In this document: positions 19,201-28,336 of the stretch, piece by piece | Numbering within the stretch: position 1 is the first letter of the stretch | Layout: each line of letters begins with the position of its first letter | Source: Alteripontixanthobacter sp. | GTDB taxonomy: Bacteria; Pseudomonadota; Alphaproteobacteria; Sphingomonadales; Sphingomonadaceae | Direction: 5' to 3' | DNA length: 64,000 nt | Assembly (NCBI GenBank): GCA_039968605.1 | Contig: JBDVPM010000008.1 | Location: 372,001 to 436,000, forward strand | Notes under the pieces: generated by a model | The model's database searches: none | What the model was told of the DNA's origin: nothing | Seen by the model: only the letters and a program-made list of their open reading frames with translations | Made by a program: the position numbers and the translations under genes

Positions 19201-22200
19201 CTCCACTGCAGTAGGCGGCGGCGCACAGGCGACGGGTGCCAATTCGGCAGCCTTCGGCGTAAATGCGCAGGCGACAGGCGCGGATAGCTCGGCGCTGGGC
19301 GAAAACTCGGTTGCCAGTGCCGGTGATTCGACCGCTGTTGGGCAAGGTGCCACTGCAAGCGGTAACCAATCGACTGCTGTTGGTGAGGGTGCCACGGCGA
19401 ATAACAGCAACGCAACCGCCATCGGTCAAAATGCCACTGCGGGTATATTCAGCACCGCGACGGGCACTAACGCGAATGCCGGTGCATTCGCTACCACGGC
19501 AAATGGCTTCCAAGCTAACGCTAGCGCCGATTTCTCGACCGCGATCGGTTCGATTGCGGCTGCGAGCGGTGACAGCTCGACCACAGTCGGCGAGAATTCC
19601 GTGGCAAGCGGGGCCAGTTCCTCTGCCTTCGGTCGACAAGCCAATGCCTCAGGAGACAATTCGACAGCACTAGGACGCGGTTCGCAAGCGACGGGTGATG
19701 GTTCGACCGCCACCGGTTTTTCGGCTGACGCAACCGGTGAGACGTCGGTTGCACTCGGCAACGACGCGCAAGCAACGAACACGGACGCTGTTGCCATCGG
19801 TGACAAAGCGAATGCCTCGGGCCTGAACTCGACCTCGGTCGGTTCGGAAAGCTCGGCGACGGGCACCGCCGGTTCGTCCTTTGGCTGGCGCGCCAATGCA
19901 ACGGGTGAGCGTTCCACGGCACTCGGCCATCTGGCCGATGCCACGGGCACGCGCTCCGTAGCGATCGGTGAAGACGCCGATGCGACCGCTTCGGGCTCGA
20001 TCGCAGTCGGTGACGGCGCACGGGCAACCTCCGATCAGGCGGTGGCCATTGGGCAGGGCGCAGTCGCCAGCGGGTCCACCGCGGTGGGCGGCGGCGCGCA
20101 GGCGACGGGAGCCAACTCGGCTGCCTTTGGTCAGGATGCGGCCGCAACCGGTACGGACTCGACCGCTCTGGGCGAGAACAGCGATGCAACGGGCACCGGT
20201 TCGCTCGCCGTCGGCGAGAACGCCCAGGCCACCAACCTGTTCTCCAACGCCATCGGCAACGATGCGCTGGCCAGCAGCCCGCTAACTCTCGCGGTCGGCA
20301 CACAGGCGCAGGCCACGGCGGTCAACGCAGTGGCGGTCGGTGTCGGCACCACCGCAACCGGGGAACGCTCTACCGCACTTGGTAACGATAGCGGCGCAAG
20401 CGCAACCGATGCTCTGGCAGCAGGTCACAATGCGAATGCAACCGGCACGCAGTCGGTTGCTTTGGGCACCCGGTCCGGCGCGTTCGGCCAGGGTTCGGTC
20501 GCCGTCGGCGCCGATTCACAGTCGAGCGGGATCAACTCGGTCGCGTTGGGCGAAGCGGCCAGGTCGCAAGGGCTGAACAGCATTGCGATCGGTTCGGAAA
20601 CGACCTCCAACGGCCTGGAATCGACTGCGGTCGGCACCAGCGCCCAGTCGGATGGTCTGCGCGGCTCCTCGCTCGGCTTCAACGCCAATGCCAGCGGCCG
20701 TCAGTCCACCTCGCTCGGCTCGCAGTCGGGCGCGGGCGGCGATAGCTCGACCTCGGTCGGCTTCGGGGCGCAAGCCACCGGCAACGACTCGGTCGCCATT
20801 GGTGAAAGCGCGGTCGCACAAGGGCTGAACAGCACGACTGTCGGTTCGGAAAGCACCGCCAACGGCACGGCAGGTTCGGCCTTCGGCTGGCGCGCCAATG
20901 CTGTGGGCGAGCGCTCCACCGCACTCGGCCATCTTGCCGATGCAACGGGCGCCCGCTCGGTTGCGATCGGTGAAGATGCCGACGCAACCGGCGCCCGGTC
21001 GCTGGCAGCCGGTAACGGCTCGCAAGCAGATGGTGCCGGGGCGATCGCAATCGGTGACGGCTCGTTCTCTTCGGGCAGCGCCAGCGTAGTTGTCGGTCAG
21101 AATGCCAACACCTCGCAGAACGATGCGGTCGTGATCGGTAATGCAGCCACCGCCAGCGGCGGATCGGGTGTATCGATCGGCCTCAATGCCAATGCCGGGA
21201 CCACTTCGGTCTCGGTCGGTGCCGGATCGAACGCCGCCACCAGCGAATCGGTAGCAGTCGGCAACATCGCCGCCGCGACCGGCGCACAATCGACTTCGGT
21301 CGGTAATGCCAGCGTAGCTTCGGGTGCGACCTCGACCGCTATCGGTACCGGCGCAACCGCTTCGGGCAACGACGGCGTGGCAATCGGTGAAGGCGCTGTA
21401 TCCAGCGGCCTGAACTCGGTCGCCGTTGGTGCCGAAAGCGACGCAACCCAGCCAGGAACGGCGGCCTTCGGCTGGCGTTCGCAGGCTACCGGCGAACGCT
21501 CGACAGCTCTGGGACACCTTGCAGTGGCCTCTGGCGAGCGTTCCACGGCGGTGGGTGAAGATGCCGACGCGACGGGGGTAACCTCGACTGCAGTCGGTAA
21601 TCTGGCCCAGGCGACCGGTAACGACGCGGTTGCAATCGGCGATCTTGCCAACTCCAGCGGCCTGAACTCGGTCTCGGTCGGTTCGGAAAGCTCGGCCACG
21701 CAGCCAGGCACATCGGCCTTCGGCTGGCGCGCCAATGCAACGGGCGAACGCTCGACGGCTCTCGGCCATCTTGCCGATGCCACAGGGGCTCGTTCGGTCG
21801 CTATCGGTGAAAATGCCGATGCGACGGCAGACTTCGCCATCGCACAGGGCGATCAGGCGGCTGCCAGCGGCACGGCAAGCATCGCAATCGGTAACGGTTC
21901 GGCGGCAAACGGCGTGGATGCGCTGGCCATCGGCGGCGACGATGGTGGGACGGGGGCCCGGGCAACCGGCAACTCGACCACCGCAGTCGGCGGCGAGGCA
22001 GTTGCAAACGGTCCGGGTGCGACCAGCTTCGGCTGGCGTTCGCAGGCCAATGCGGAACGCGCCACCTCGCTGGGTCACCTGGCCAATGCGAACGGCGTAC
22101 GCTCGGTCGCTATCGGTGAAGCGGCAGTTGCCAACAGCGAAGGTTCCTTCGCTGCCGGCAACCTCGCCAGCGCAACCGGCAATGGTGCGATCGCCATCGG

Positions 22201-23938
22201 GAACAACGCCTCGGCAAACGGCAACCGGGCCATCGCAATCGGCGACGGTACGAGCGCCACGGGCGACGATGCCGTGACCATCGGCATGACCTCGCTGGCC
22301 AGCGGCAACCAGTCGTCTTCGTTCGGTAACGGATCGCAGGCGAGCGGAACCGGTTCTTCTGCCTTCGGCAATGGCTCCAATGCCAGCGGCGAACAAAGCA
22401 CGGCGGTTGGCCAGGGCTCTACGTCTTCGGGCGCAGGCTCGGCCGCTTTCGGCAACGGTGCTTCGGCAACCGGTGAAGAAAGCACGGCGCTCGGCCAAGG
22501 CTCCAGCGCAAGCGGGCTCGACGGTACGGCGGTCGGCAACGGCTCCAATGCCAGCGGCGACAACACTGTCGCGGTCGGTAACGGCGCGGTTGCTTCGGCC
22601 AATGGCGCCACGGCAGTCGGTGACAATGCCATGGCCACTTCGGAGAACTCCGTTGCGGTCGGCCGCGGTGCGGTTGCCAGCGGTTCCACCGCAGTTGGCG
22701 GCAACGCGCAGGCAACCGGAGACAATTCGGCAGCCTTCGGTGAAAACGCTTCGGCAACGGCGGCCAACACCACCGCGCTGGGCGAAAACACCAATGCCGA
22801 TGTTGCAGGCGGCCTGGCCGTCGGTGCCGGGGCGCAGGCCAACGGGGTCGATGCAATCGCCATCGGTTCGGACGATGCGGGCGCTTCCTTCACGGTAGCC
22901 AACGGCAACTCCACCACGGTGGTGGGCGGTGAAGCTTCGGCCAACGGACCGGGCGCATCGGCCTATGGCTGGCGTTCGGCGGCAGGTGCGGAGCGGGCAA
23001 CCGCTCTGGGCCACCTGGCGCAGGCAACCGGTGTGCGGGCAACCGCAGTCGGCGAAGGTGCTTCGGCCAGCGGCCTGACATCAACGGCGGTCGGTAACCT
23101 TGCGGTTGCCAGCGACGAAGATGCAGCTGCCTTCGGTGATGCGGCCCAGGCAACTGGCTTCCACTCCACCGCCATCGGCGGCGAGGCGGTTGCCAGCGGC
23201 ACCGGGGCGCAGGCCTTCGGTTGGCAGGCTTCTGCCACCGGGGCGCAGTCCACTGCGCTGGGCCGTCAGGCCAGTGCAGCGGGCCTCCAGTCCACCGCTC
23301 TGGGCCAAAGCGCCTCTGCCGGGTTCGATGGTTCGACCGCGGTCGGCTTCGGTGCCAGCACTACGGCGGCCAATCAGGTTGCCCTGGGCGGCACGGGTAG
23401 CTCGGTACGGGTTGGCGACATTGCCGCCAGCACCGCGGCACAGGCCGATGCCGGTGAAGTCGTGACGGTGGATGCCAATGGCGTCCTGGGGGTTGATCCG
23501 TCGGTGCGGGCGGATATCGCTACCAACACCGCCAACATCAGCACCAACGCTGGCAACATCAGCACCAACGCTGGCAACATCGCGGCCAATACCGCCACGA
23601 TGAACACCAACTCGGCCAACATCGCTTCGCTGCAACAGTTGACCTCGACCCAGCAGGGCCAGATCAACACGCTGTTCGGTGAAACCGCATCGAACCGTGC
23701 GGCGATCGACCGGGCCAACGAAGGTGTCGCAATGGCGCTGGCCATGGAAAGCCCGATGCTTCCGGCCGGGACCAACTTCGGTCTGTCGGGCGGCGTCGGC
23801 TACTTCGAAGACCAGGGCGCTGGCACGATCGCTCTGTCGGCCCGTATCGGCGAGAACGCAGCGTTCTCCGCAGGTGTCGGTGTCGGCTTCGATAGCGGCG
23901 AAATCGGTGCACGCGGCGGTTTCCAGGTCGCCTGGTAA
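16259..23938 (+). CDS. Giant YadA-like trimeric autotransporter adhesin
   Basis: A 2559-residue secreted adhesin, expected to form a trimer anchored in the outer membrane (type Vc secretion). A long signal peptide ends at PAQA (residue 36). Almost the whole protein is YadA-type head repeat of about 14 residues (AxAxGxxSxAxGxxS), a left-handed beta-roll. A single neck motif, GNRQITNVADGTQGTDAVNL, lies at 290-309. A second head-end motif (ENQVVIGNASNTYQF) is near 666 and the final one (ANQVALGGTGSSVRVGDIA) near 2370. A short coiled coil of NISTNAGN repeats (about 2419-2480) precedes the membrane anchor of about 70 residues ending in Trp. GAGGTG at 16245 sets the ATG at 16259. Confidence 0.92.
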   Translation: MSRTFAKTTAGLALTTSATAMAVFAVTATTATPAQAEECLLDTNNDGMVSDAIFFTPADTDGGANGSGLNSLACGTNAVATGQDATAIGDDSSATGDDATALGHNANAGNTNTVAVGSDASATQLGATAVGDLAIASAGNGTAVGHNSTASGSNSTAVGSSGSATGFGATAIGQGAAAANFVATAVGNDSVASGDFSTALGAVSTATADRTVAVGRLSDATASDATAVGHNADATAENTVAVGQGSVADAQGAVALGRNADANHTDSVALGRLSATDRSNSVSVGGGLIGNRQITNVADGTQGTDAVNLNQLNAAVAGAGGASDDNDLDDGAGTNSAEYGDGAVASADSTTAIGDNTTANAPGATAVGENASATSEDAVAIGHNAVASGSTAVGGGATATGANSAAFGEDAMATGTNSTALGENSVANTLGTTAVGESSSATGANGVAVGQRARATGANGVAIGVLTDATANNATAVGGDASASGINSSAYGQNANSSGTNSIAIGQGSGSFGTNSTAVGTNAQSSGIGSTAVGQGVFVTGLNGTAVGGLADADGAQGSAFGTASSASGEQGSAVGHNSRATGQGSTSLGATSGSFGRQSTAIGFGAQSSGNNSAAIGSNSFVTGTNTTAIGNNTTGTGNNSTVIGDNSSSTGDNAVALGSGVTAGENQVVIGNASNTYQFTGAGTGGDVATARIGANGELTTLDDASFDDEIDDGTGANSAEYGDGADASGANSTAIGDNAVASGDNASALGFEANASGFSAQAFGTQANASGDFSTATGVAAQATGIGAVANGSNANASGDFTVAVGAVAQATGFASSALGNSSQATGDASTATGNNAFATGANSTATGQLANASGDNATATGQGAQAAEGATATGGGSVAAQNSVANGFAANAAVGAVATGFGANASGTDGVAIGQFAGATATDTFAGGRNAQASANGAIAIGADSAANQAGAVAVGDGAQATNFDAVAIGRGAVASGSTAVGGGAQATGANSAAFGVNAQATGADSSALGENSVASAGDSTAVGQGATASGNQSTAVGEGATANNSNATAIGQNATAGIFSTATGTNANAGAFATTANGFQANASADFSTAIGSIAAASGDSSTTVGENSVASGASSSAFGRQANASGDNSTALGRGSQATGDGSTATGFSADATGETSVALGNDAQATNTDAVAIGDKANASGLNSTSVGSESSATGTAGSSFGWRANATGERSTALGHLADATGTRSVAIGEDADATASGSIAVGDGARATSDQAVAIGQGAVASGSTAVGGGAQATGANSAAFGQDAAATGTDSTALGENSDATGTGSLAVGENAQATNLFSNAIGNDALASSPLTLAVGTQAQATAVNAVAVGVGTTATGERSTALGNDSGASATDALAAGHNANATGTQSVALGTRSGAFGQGSVAVGADSQSSGINSVALGEAARSQGLNSIAIGSETTSNGLESTAVGTSAQSDGLRGSSLGFNANASGRQSTSLGSQSGAGGDSSTSVGFGAQATGNDSVAIGESAVAQGLNSTTVGSESTANGTAGSAFGWRANAVGERSTALGHLADATGARSVAIGEDADATGARSLAAGNGSQADGAGAIAIGDGSFSSGSASVVVGQNANTSQNDAVVIGNAATASGGSGVSIGLNANAGTTSVSVGAGSNAATSESVAVGNIAAATGAQSTSVGNASVASGATSTAIGTGATASGNDGVAIGEGAVSSGLNSVAVGAESDATQPGTAAFGWRSQATGERSTALGHLAVASGERSTAVGEDADATGVTSTAVGNLAQATGNDAVAIGDLANSSGLNSVSVGSESSATQPGTSAFGWRANATGERSTALGHLADATGARSVAIGENADATADFAIAQGDQAAASGTASIAIGNGSAANGVDALAIGGDDGGTGARATGNSTTAVGGEAVANGPGATSFGWRSQANAERATSLGHLANANGVRSVAIGEAAVANSEGSFAAGNLASATGNGAIAIGNNASANGNRAIAIGDGTSATGDDAVTIGMTSLASGNQSSSFGNGSQASGTGSSAFGNGSNASGEQSTAVGQGSTSSGAGSAAFGNGASATGEESTALGQGSSASGLDGTAVGNGSNASGDNTVAVGNGAVASANGATAVGDNAMATSENSVAVGRGAVASGSTAVGGNAQATGDNSAAFGENASATAANTTALGENTNADVAGGLAVGAGAQANGVDAIAIGSDDAGASFTVANGNSTTVVGGEASANGPGASAYGWRSAAGAERATALGHLAQATGVRATAVGEGASASGLTSTAVGNLAVASDEDAAAFGDAAQATGFHSTAIGGEAVASGTGAQAFGWQASATGAQSTALGRQASAAGLQSTALGQSASAGFDGSTAVGFGASTTAANQVALGGTGSSVRVGDIAASTAAQADAGEVVTVDANGVLGVDPSVRADIATNTANISTNAGNISTNAGNIAANTATMNTNSANIASLQQLTSTQQGQINTLFGETASNRAAIDRANEGVAMALAMESPMLPAGTNFGLSGGVGYFEDQGAGTIALSARIGENAAFSAGVGVGFDSGEIGARGGFQVAW
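17395..22820 (+). repeat. Four-copy GSTAVGG head module inside the adhesin
   Basis: A module of about 50 residues, containing VASGSTAVGGxAxATGxNSAAFG and then a TALGEN turn, occurs four times, with GSTAVGG encoded near 17418, 19197, 20070 and 22678. The protein sequence is far better conserved than the third codon positions, so these are old duplications under selection rather than recent copies. Confidence 0.8.
19810..23080 (+). repeat. Six-copy FGWR-ERSTALGHLA head module inside the adhesin
   Basis: A second module has the pattern GWR-x6-ERSTALGHLA followed by RSVAIGE. Its ERSTALGHLA part is encoded near 19908, 20909, 21495, 21747, 22053 and 22992. It brings a Trp and charged residues into an otherwise Ala/Gly/Ser/Thr-rich roll, and clusters in the half of the protein nearer the membrane. 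Confidence 0.8.
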
Positions 23939-23990
23939 CAGCGGCTTCAAGCCATACCGGTCCGGTTAATCGCCGGGTCGGCACACAAGA

Positions 23991-24022
23991 TGCCGGGGCA
24001 CACCGCCCCGGCATTTTTGTTT
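23991..24022 (+). terminator. Intrinsic terminator of the adhesin gene
   Basis: TGCCGGGGC pairs perfectly with GCCCCGGCA around a 5-base loop and is followed by TTTTTGTTT. It lies about 50 bases after the stop. Confidence 0.92.
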
Positions 24023-24082
24023 GCGCCCGATGCGCGCGAAGCCTACTCGAAAGGCTTGGAATTCTACGGGGGTTGTTGAGGA

Positions 24083-24673
24083 ATGGCATTGTCGATCAAG
24101 CGAATGAATGCGGCGCTGCTGCCGGTGGCGATGATCGCCAGTGCTGCCGCGCTGGCACCAGGCGCAGCGCTGGCTCAGCAGGCCGCATCGTCCGCCGTGC
24201 AGCCGCCCCCATCGGTCCGTCCGGTTCCCGACGCGCTGGAAATGTCGAAGCTGGTCTGGTCGACCATTCTGGCTGTCGATCACGCGAATCGCTCGGGCAA
24301 TTACTCGGTTTTGCGCGATCTCGGCGCGCAGGGTTTTCAGATCAACAACAACGCCGCCCAGCTTGCCGAGGTGTTCTCTGGCATCCGCGCGCAGCGGATC
24401 GATCTCGCCAATGCGCTGTTGGTGCCACCGACCTATCAAACCGCCCCTAGGCAGGTTCAGCCGGATATTTTCCAGGTGACGGGCATGTTCCAGCTGCGCC
24501 CGACCTCGATCTATTTCGATATTTACTACCGCTGGGAGGAAGGGCGCTGGAAATTGTTCGGCATCGATATCCAGCCGCTGGAAATGGTTACCGCGATGCC
24601 GGGCCCGCCCGCAACCGCGCAACCCACCACTCAGCGGCAGGAACGGCGCCGGGATGATCGGCGGCGTCGCTAG
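24083..24673 (+). CDS. Hypothetical secreted protein
   Basis: A 196-residue protein with a signal peptide ending near GAALAQQ. A Pro-rich linker follows, then a compact domain (LEMSKLVWSTILAVDHANRSGNYSVLRDLGAQGFQ, then IYFDIYYRWEEGRWKLFGIDI) and a very basic tail (RQERRRDDRRRR). The domain pattern suggests an NTF2-like or DUF4864-like cone fold, but I do not assign a function. TTGAGGA precedes the ATG. It follows the adhesin terminator, so it has its own promoter. Confidence 0.72.
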   Translation: MALSIKRMNAALLPVAMIASAAALAPGAALAQQAASSAVQPPPSVRPVPDALEMSKLVWSTILAVDHANRSGNYSVLRDLGAQGFQINNNAAQLAEVFSGIRAQRIDLANALLVPPTYQTAPRQVQPDIFQVTGMFQLRPTSIYFDIYYRWEEGRWKLFGIDIQPLEMVTAMPGPPATAQPTTQRQERRRDDRRRR

Positions 24674-24676
24674 GCT

Positions 24677-26071
24677 TTAGATTAGCCCTGCCGGTTCGGG
24701 CGCTGCACCCATCGCCTCGCCCATCCGGCGGATCGCTGCGACCTTGTCCTCCAATACCTGCCAATCGTCTCGCTGGTCGATCGCGTCCCAGATCGTCTCT
24801 ACCTCTTCGATCAACATCGATTGGGGCGCTTCGCCCCAATAAGGGTGCGAGGTATCCCCGATATCCGAGCCTTCCAAGGCCTCCGCGAGGGCCCCACTCG
24901 CCCCGCGCCCGCCGCGGTGCCGGTGGAAGTACGCATCCGGCTGAGCGCCGGTTTCGCGCAATTGCCCCTCCGCCGCCGCCAGCACGGCGCGGTCCTGTTC
25001 GGCCGAACGCCGGCTAACGCCCATTCGCCACAGCCAGCGCCTGACCAGCGCGGTTTCGTATAGCGGGCCGAAGCGCTCCATCGCGGCAATCAGTGGCGGC
25101 GCATCCGCCAGCAGCCGCAAGGCTACGGCCAACTGGCCGCAATTCCAATGCATCGCCTCTGGCTGGCGGCCGAAGGAATACAGCCCCTGGCGATCGAAAT
25201 AAGCGGCAGTGAACCCCGCCTCCCAGCGCGGCAGCCAGCGCCACGGCCCGTAATCGAAACTCTCACCGGAAATGTTCATGTTATCGGTGTTGAGCACGCC
25301 GTGGACGAAGCCCGCCATCATGTAGCTGGCCGCCAAGTCTGCAAGTCGCTCGACCACCTGGTGCATCAGGATCACTGCCGGCTCGCTGCGACCGGGGGCA
25401 TTTTCGGGCGGCGGCGGGCCGGGGAACTGCGCGAGGCAATAATCGACCAGCTGCGCCATGTGGTCCGGTTGTTCGAGTGCCAGCAGGCGCTGGAATGTGC
25501 CGATACGAATATGGCCGTGGCTGAGGCGGGTCATCACGGCCGAGCGGGTGGGGGAGGGCTCGTCTCCACGCTCCAGCGCCTCGCCCGTTTCCACCACCGA
25601 GAAAGTCCGCGAGGTGTTCACCCCCAGCGCCTCCAGCATTTCGGTCGCGAGGATTTCCCGAACCGAGCCTTTCAGAGTCAATCGGCCATCGCCCGCCCGG
25701 CTGTGCGGTGTCTGCCCCGAACCCTTGGTCCCCAGATCGAGCAAGCGGCCCCGATCGTCGCGCAATTGTGCAAACAGGAACCCGCGCCCATCACCGATTT
25801 CGGGATTATACACCCGGAACTGGTGGCCGTGATAGCGCAGCGCCAATGGCTGCGGGATATTGTCCGCAAGCGGCTCGAACCGGGCGAAGTGCCTAAGCCA
25901 TTGATTGTCCGACAATTCGGCCAAGCCGACCGTGCTCGCCGCGCGATCACCTCGCCAGCGCAGCTCTGCCTTGGGGAAATCGGCGGGCTCCACCGGATCG
26001 CCCAGCCAATCGGCAAGTTCGAGGATTGCTGGATCGGCTTGATAGCTGGACGCTTGCGGTTCGGATGCCAT
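24677..26071 (-). CDS. selO: SelO-type protein AMPylase (YdiU/UPF0061)
   Basis: A 464-residue SelO pseudokinase, which transfers AMP to protein hydroxyls using a flipped ATP. Recognisable elements are LALRYHGHQF, GTKGSGQTPHSRAGDGRLTLKGSVREIL (nucleotide-binding lysine and arginines) and HGVLNTDNMNISGESFDYGPW with the catalytic Asn/Asp. I start at the ATG at 26071 (MASEPQASSY); a longer frame to 26155 would overlap the divergent hydrolase start and adds no family sequence. The C-terminal selenocysteine/cysteine extension of the longer homologues is absent. Confidence 0.9.
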   Translation of the reverse strand: MASEPQASSYQADPAILELADWLGDPVEPADFPKAELRWRGDRAASTVGLAELSDNQWLRHFARFEPLADNIPQPLALRYHGHQFRVYNPEIGDGRGFLFAQLRDDRGRLLDLGTKGSGQTPHSRAGDGRLTLKGSVREILATEMLEALGVNTSRTFSVVETGEALERGDEPSPTRSAVMTRLSHGHIRIGTFQRLLALEQPDHMAQLVDYCLAQFPGPPPPENAPGRSEPAVILMHQVVERLADLAASYMMAGFVHGVLNTDNMNISGESFDYGPWRWLPRWEAGFTAAYFDRQGLYSFGRQPEAMHWNCGQLAVALRLLADAPPLIAAMERFGPLYETALVRRWLWRMGVSRRSAEQDRAVLAAAEGQLRETGAQPDAYFHRHRGGRGASGALAEALEGSDIGDTSHPYWGEAPQSMLIEEVETIWDAIDQRDDWQVLEDKVAAIRRMGEAMGAAPEPAGLI

Positions 26072-26147
26072 CGCGCGATAGTGGGCATGAGCAAGGCCGG
26101 GCGCAAGGCGCCGTGCCGCAATGATATATGGGAACGCCGCGCGCCAC

Positions 26148-27008
26148 ATGGACACCGACTATCAAGACCGCTTCTGGACCAGTCCGGACGGCCTGAAGCT
26201 GCATTTTCGCGATTATGCGGGGGCAGCGGACCGTCCGCCGGTGATCTGCCTGCCCGGGTTGACCCGCAATTCGCGCGATTTCGCCGAGCTGGCGCAGCGT
26301 CTTTCACCGCAATGGCGCGTGATCTGTATCGATAATCGCGGACGCGGTGACAGCGAATTTGCCGCCGATCCGGCAAGCTACACCCCGCCAACCTATGTGG
26401 GGGACCTGCTGGCGTTGCTGGAGCAGGAGGGGATCGAGCGGTTCGTATCCATCGGCACGTCGCTTGGCGGTCTGATGACGATGATGCTTGCCGCGATCCA
26501 GCCGCACCGCCTTGCTGGCGCGCTCATCAACGATATCGGGCCGGTCATAGATCCGGCCGGGCTGGAGCGGATCGGCAGCTATGTCGGCCAGTCGCGCAGC
26601 TATGAAAGCTGGATGCAGGCCGCGCATGCGCTGCATGAAACCGGCGAGACCACCTTTCCGGCTTACGATGTGGCGGACTGGCTGGCGATGGCCAAGCGTT
26701 CCATGGCGGTGGGCAGCAATGGCCGCATTTCGGCCGATTACGATCTGAAGATCGCCCAGCCATTCGCCAATACGGATAATGCCGCGCCGCCCGATCTGTG
26801 GCCCGCTTACGCTGCATTGGCGGACATCCCGTTGGCGGTGCTGCGCGGCGAGTTGTCCGATCTGCTTTCCCCGGCGACGATCGCGGAAATGAAGCAGCGC
26901 ACCCCCCAGGCGGAATTCGTCACCGTTCCGGGCGTAGGCCATGCACCGATGCTGGACGAGCAAGCATCATTGGCGGCGATCGACCGGCTGCTGGCGAAAA
27001 TCGCGTGA
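26148..27008 (+). CDS. Alpha/beta hydrolase
   Basis: A 286-residue alpha/beta hydrolase. The nucleophile is S105 in GTSLGG, the acid is probably in LRGELSDLLSP, and the histidine is in VPGVGHAPML. The start MDTDYQDRFWTSPDGLKLHFRDY fits the family; an ATG nine codons upstream (26121) is less likely. The substrate is unknown. The stop overlaps the GTG start of the glycosyltransferase (GTGA), so the two are translationally coupled. Confidence 0.85.
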   Translation: MDTDYQDRFWTSPDGLKLHFRDYAGAADRPPVICLPGLTRNSRDFAELAQRLSPQWRVICIDNRGRGDSEFAADPASYTPPTYVGDLLALLEQEGIERFVSIGTSLGGLMTMMLAAIQPHRLAGALINDIGPVIDPAGLERIGSYVGQSRSYESWMQAAHALHETGETTFPAYDVADWLAMAKRSMAVGSNGRISADYDLKIAQPFANTDNAAPPDLWPAYAALADIPLAVLRGELSDLLSPATIAEMKQRTPQAEFVTVPGVGHAPMLDEQASLAAIDRLLAKIA

Positions 27009-28153
27009 GCCGCAAACCGGCGGGAAACCGCCCGAAGATTCTCCATCTTCATTCGACATTTGCAGCCGGCGGCAAGGAATTGCGCAGCGTGCAGCTGATC
27101 AACGCATTTGGCGACAAGGCAGGCCACGTGATCGTATCGGGCGATCCGAAACATATGGAAGCAGCGGCGCATATCCTGCCGCGTATTCCCACGGCCTACC
27201 CGCAGGATTTCCCGCCGCTCCAGGGCACGCCGACGCCTGCTCGGTTGAAAAAACTGGCGGCGGCGATGAAGCCTTACGACCTGGTCCTGACCTATAATTG
27301 GGGCGCGATCGACGCCGTGATGGCGCACACGCTGTTCAAGGATGCGTTAGGGCTTCCGCCACTGATCCACCATGAAGACGGATTCAACGAGGACGAGCGT
27401 AACCGCCTGAAGAAACGGCGCAATTGGTATCGCCGCCTGGCATTGGGCAAGGCGGCCGGGCTGGTCGTCCCTTCCGAAAAGCTGGAGGAAATTGCGCTGA
27501 CCGTCTGGGACCAGCCGATCGGCCGGGTGAAAACTATCCCCAACGGTATCGATACCAAGGCTTTCGGCAAGAAACCCAAGCCCGCCGCTTTGCGCGGGGT
27601 GATCAAGCAGAAGGAGGAACGCTGGGTCGGCACTCTGGCTGGATTGCGCCCGGTAAAGAATCTGCCCCGGCTGGTCCGCGCTTTTGCCGCCCTGCCGCAG
27701 GAATGGCAGCTGGTGATCGTCGGCGAAGGCCCCGAACATGGCACCATTCGCGAAGAGGCGGAGCGGCTGGAGATCGGCCACCGCCTGCATATGCCCGGCT
27801 TCGCCGCCGATCCCGCGCGCTTCGTGGGCCTGTTCGATATCTTTGCGCTGTCTTCCGATTCAGAGCAGTTTCCCATTTCGGTGATCGAGGCGATGGCGGC
27901 GGCTTGCCCGGTCGTTGCCCCGCAAGTGGGTGACGTGTTGCAGATGGTTTCCGCCGCCAACCGCCCTTATATCGCACCCGCCGGCGATGAGGAGACGCTG
28001 GCCGCGGCCCTGTACACGCTCGCTTGCGATGCCGAGGAGCGGGCACATGTCGGCCAGGCGAACCGGGAATTGGCGCTGCAATCCTATGATCAGAAGGCGA
28101 TGGTCGATAGCTATCGGCGCCTTTATTCCAGCGCGATGGGACGCGAATTGTAA
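27005..28153 (+). CDS. GT4-type glycosyltransferase
   Basis: A 382-residue GT-B glycosyltransferase. The N-terminal domain has KILHLHSTFAAGGKE (donor/acceptor loop) and VVPSEKLEE at the domain junction. The C-terminal GT4 domain has GTLAGLRPVKNLPRLVRAFA and the EQFPISVIEAMAAACPVVA segment with the E-x7-E motif. It probably adds a sugar to a lipid or surface polysaccharide, but the acceptor is not evident. The frame is open upstream into the hydrolase gene, but the GTG at 27005 is the natural start because of the overlap. Confidence 0.85.
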   Translation: MSRKPAGNRPKILHLHSTFAAGGKELRSVQLINAFGDKAGHVIVSGDPKHMEAAAHILPRIPTAYPQDFPPLQGTPTPARLKKLAAAMKPYDLVLTYNWGAIDAVMAHTLFKDALGLPPLIHHEDGFNEDERNRLKKRRNWYRRLALGKAAGLVVPSEKLEEIALTVWDQPIGRVKTIPNGIDTKAFGKKPKPAALRGVIKQKEERWVGTLAGLRPVKNLPRLVRAFAALPQEWQLVIVGEGPEHGTIREEAERLEIGHRLHMPGFAADPARFVGLFDIFALSSDSEQFPISVIEAMAAACPVVAPQVGDVLQMVSAANRPYIAPAGDEETLAAALYTLACDAEERAHVGQANRELALQSYDQKAMVDSYRRLYSSAMGREL

Positions 28154-28336
28154 CCACGCCCCGGCGCGCGGCCCTTGGCGGCACGGCGCTTCACTGGCCG
28201 TTCACCCGCTGCTTGCCACCAGTCCGGGCCATACCGATACTCTGGGGAGCGGCGGGCGTTTCGCATTGAATTGGACCGCCCTTCGCCCTAACAGCCGCGA
28301 GGCATCCGGAATGTGTAATTTTGAGAAGGGCCCCAC

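Noticed and set aside
16868-19639. Open frame of 923 codons on the minus strand inside the adhesin gene
   Set aside because: It is the antisense of repeated Ala/Gly/Ser/Thr codons, which avoids stops by composition. The sequence has the same periodicity as the adhesin and no independent domain or ribosome-binding site.
20516-23014. Second long minus-strand frame of 832 codons inside the adhesin gene
   Set aside because: Same cause as the first. The plus-strand reading has a signal peptide, neck and anchor, so it is the real gene.
16259-23938. CRISPR-like regular repeats in the adhesin gene
   Set aside because: The repeats are in frame, diverged, about 42 bases in period and without unique spacers. 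They encode protein repeats.
26798-27004. Upstream extension of the glycosyltransferase frame into the hydrolase gene
   Set aside because: The extension is an out-of-frame reading of the hydrolase. The GTG start with GTGA overlap at 27005 gives the natural protein.
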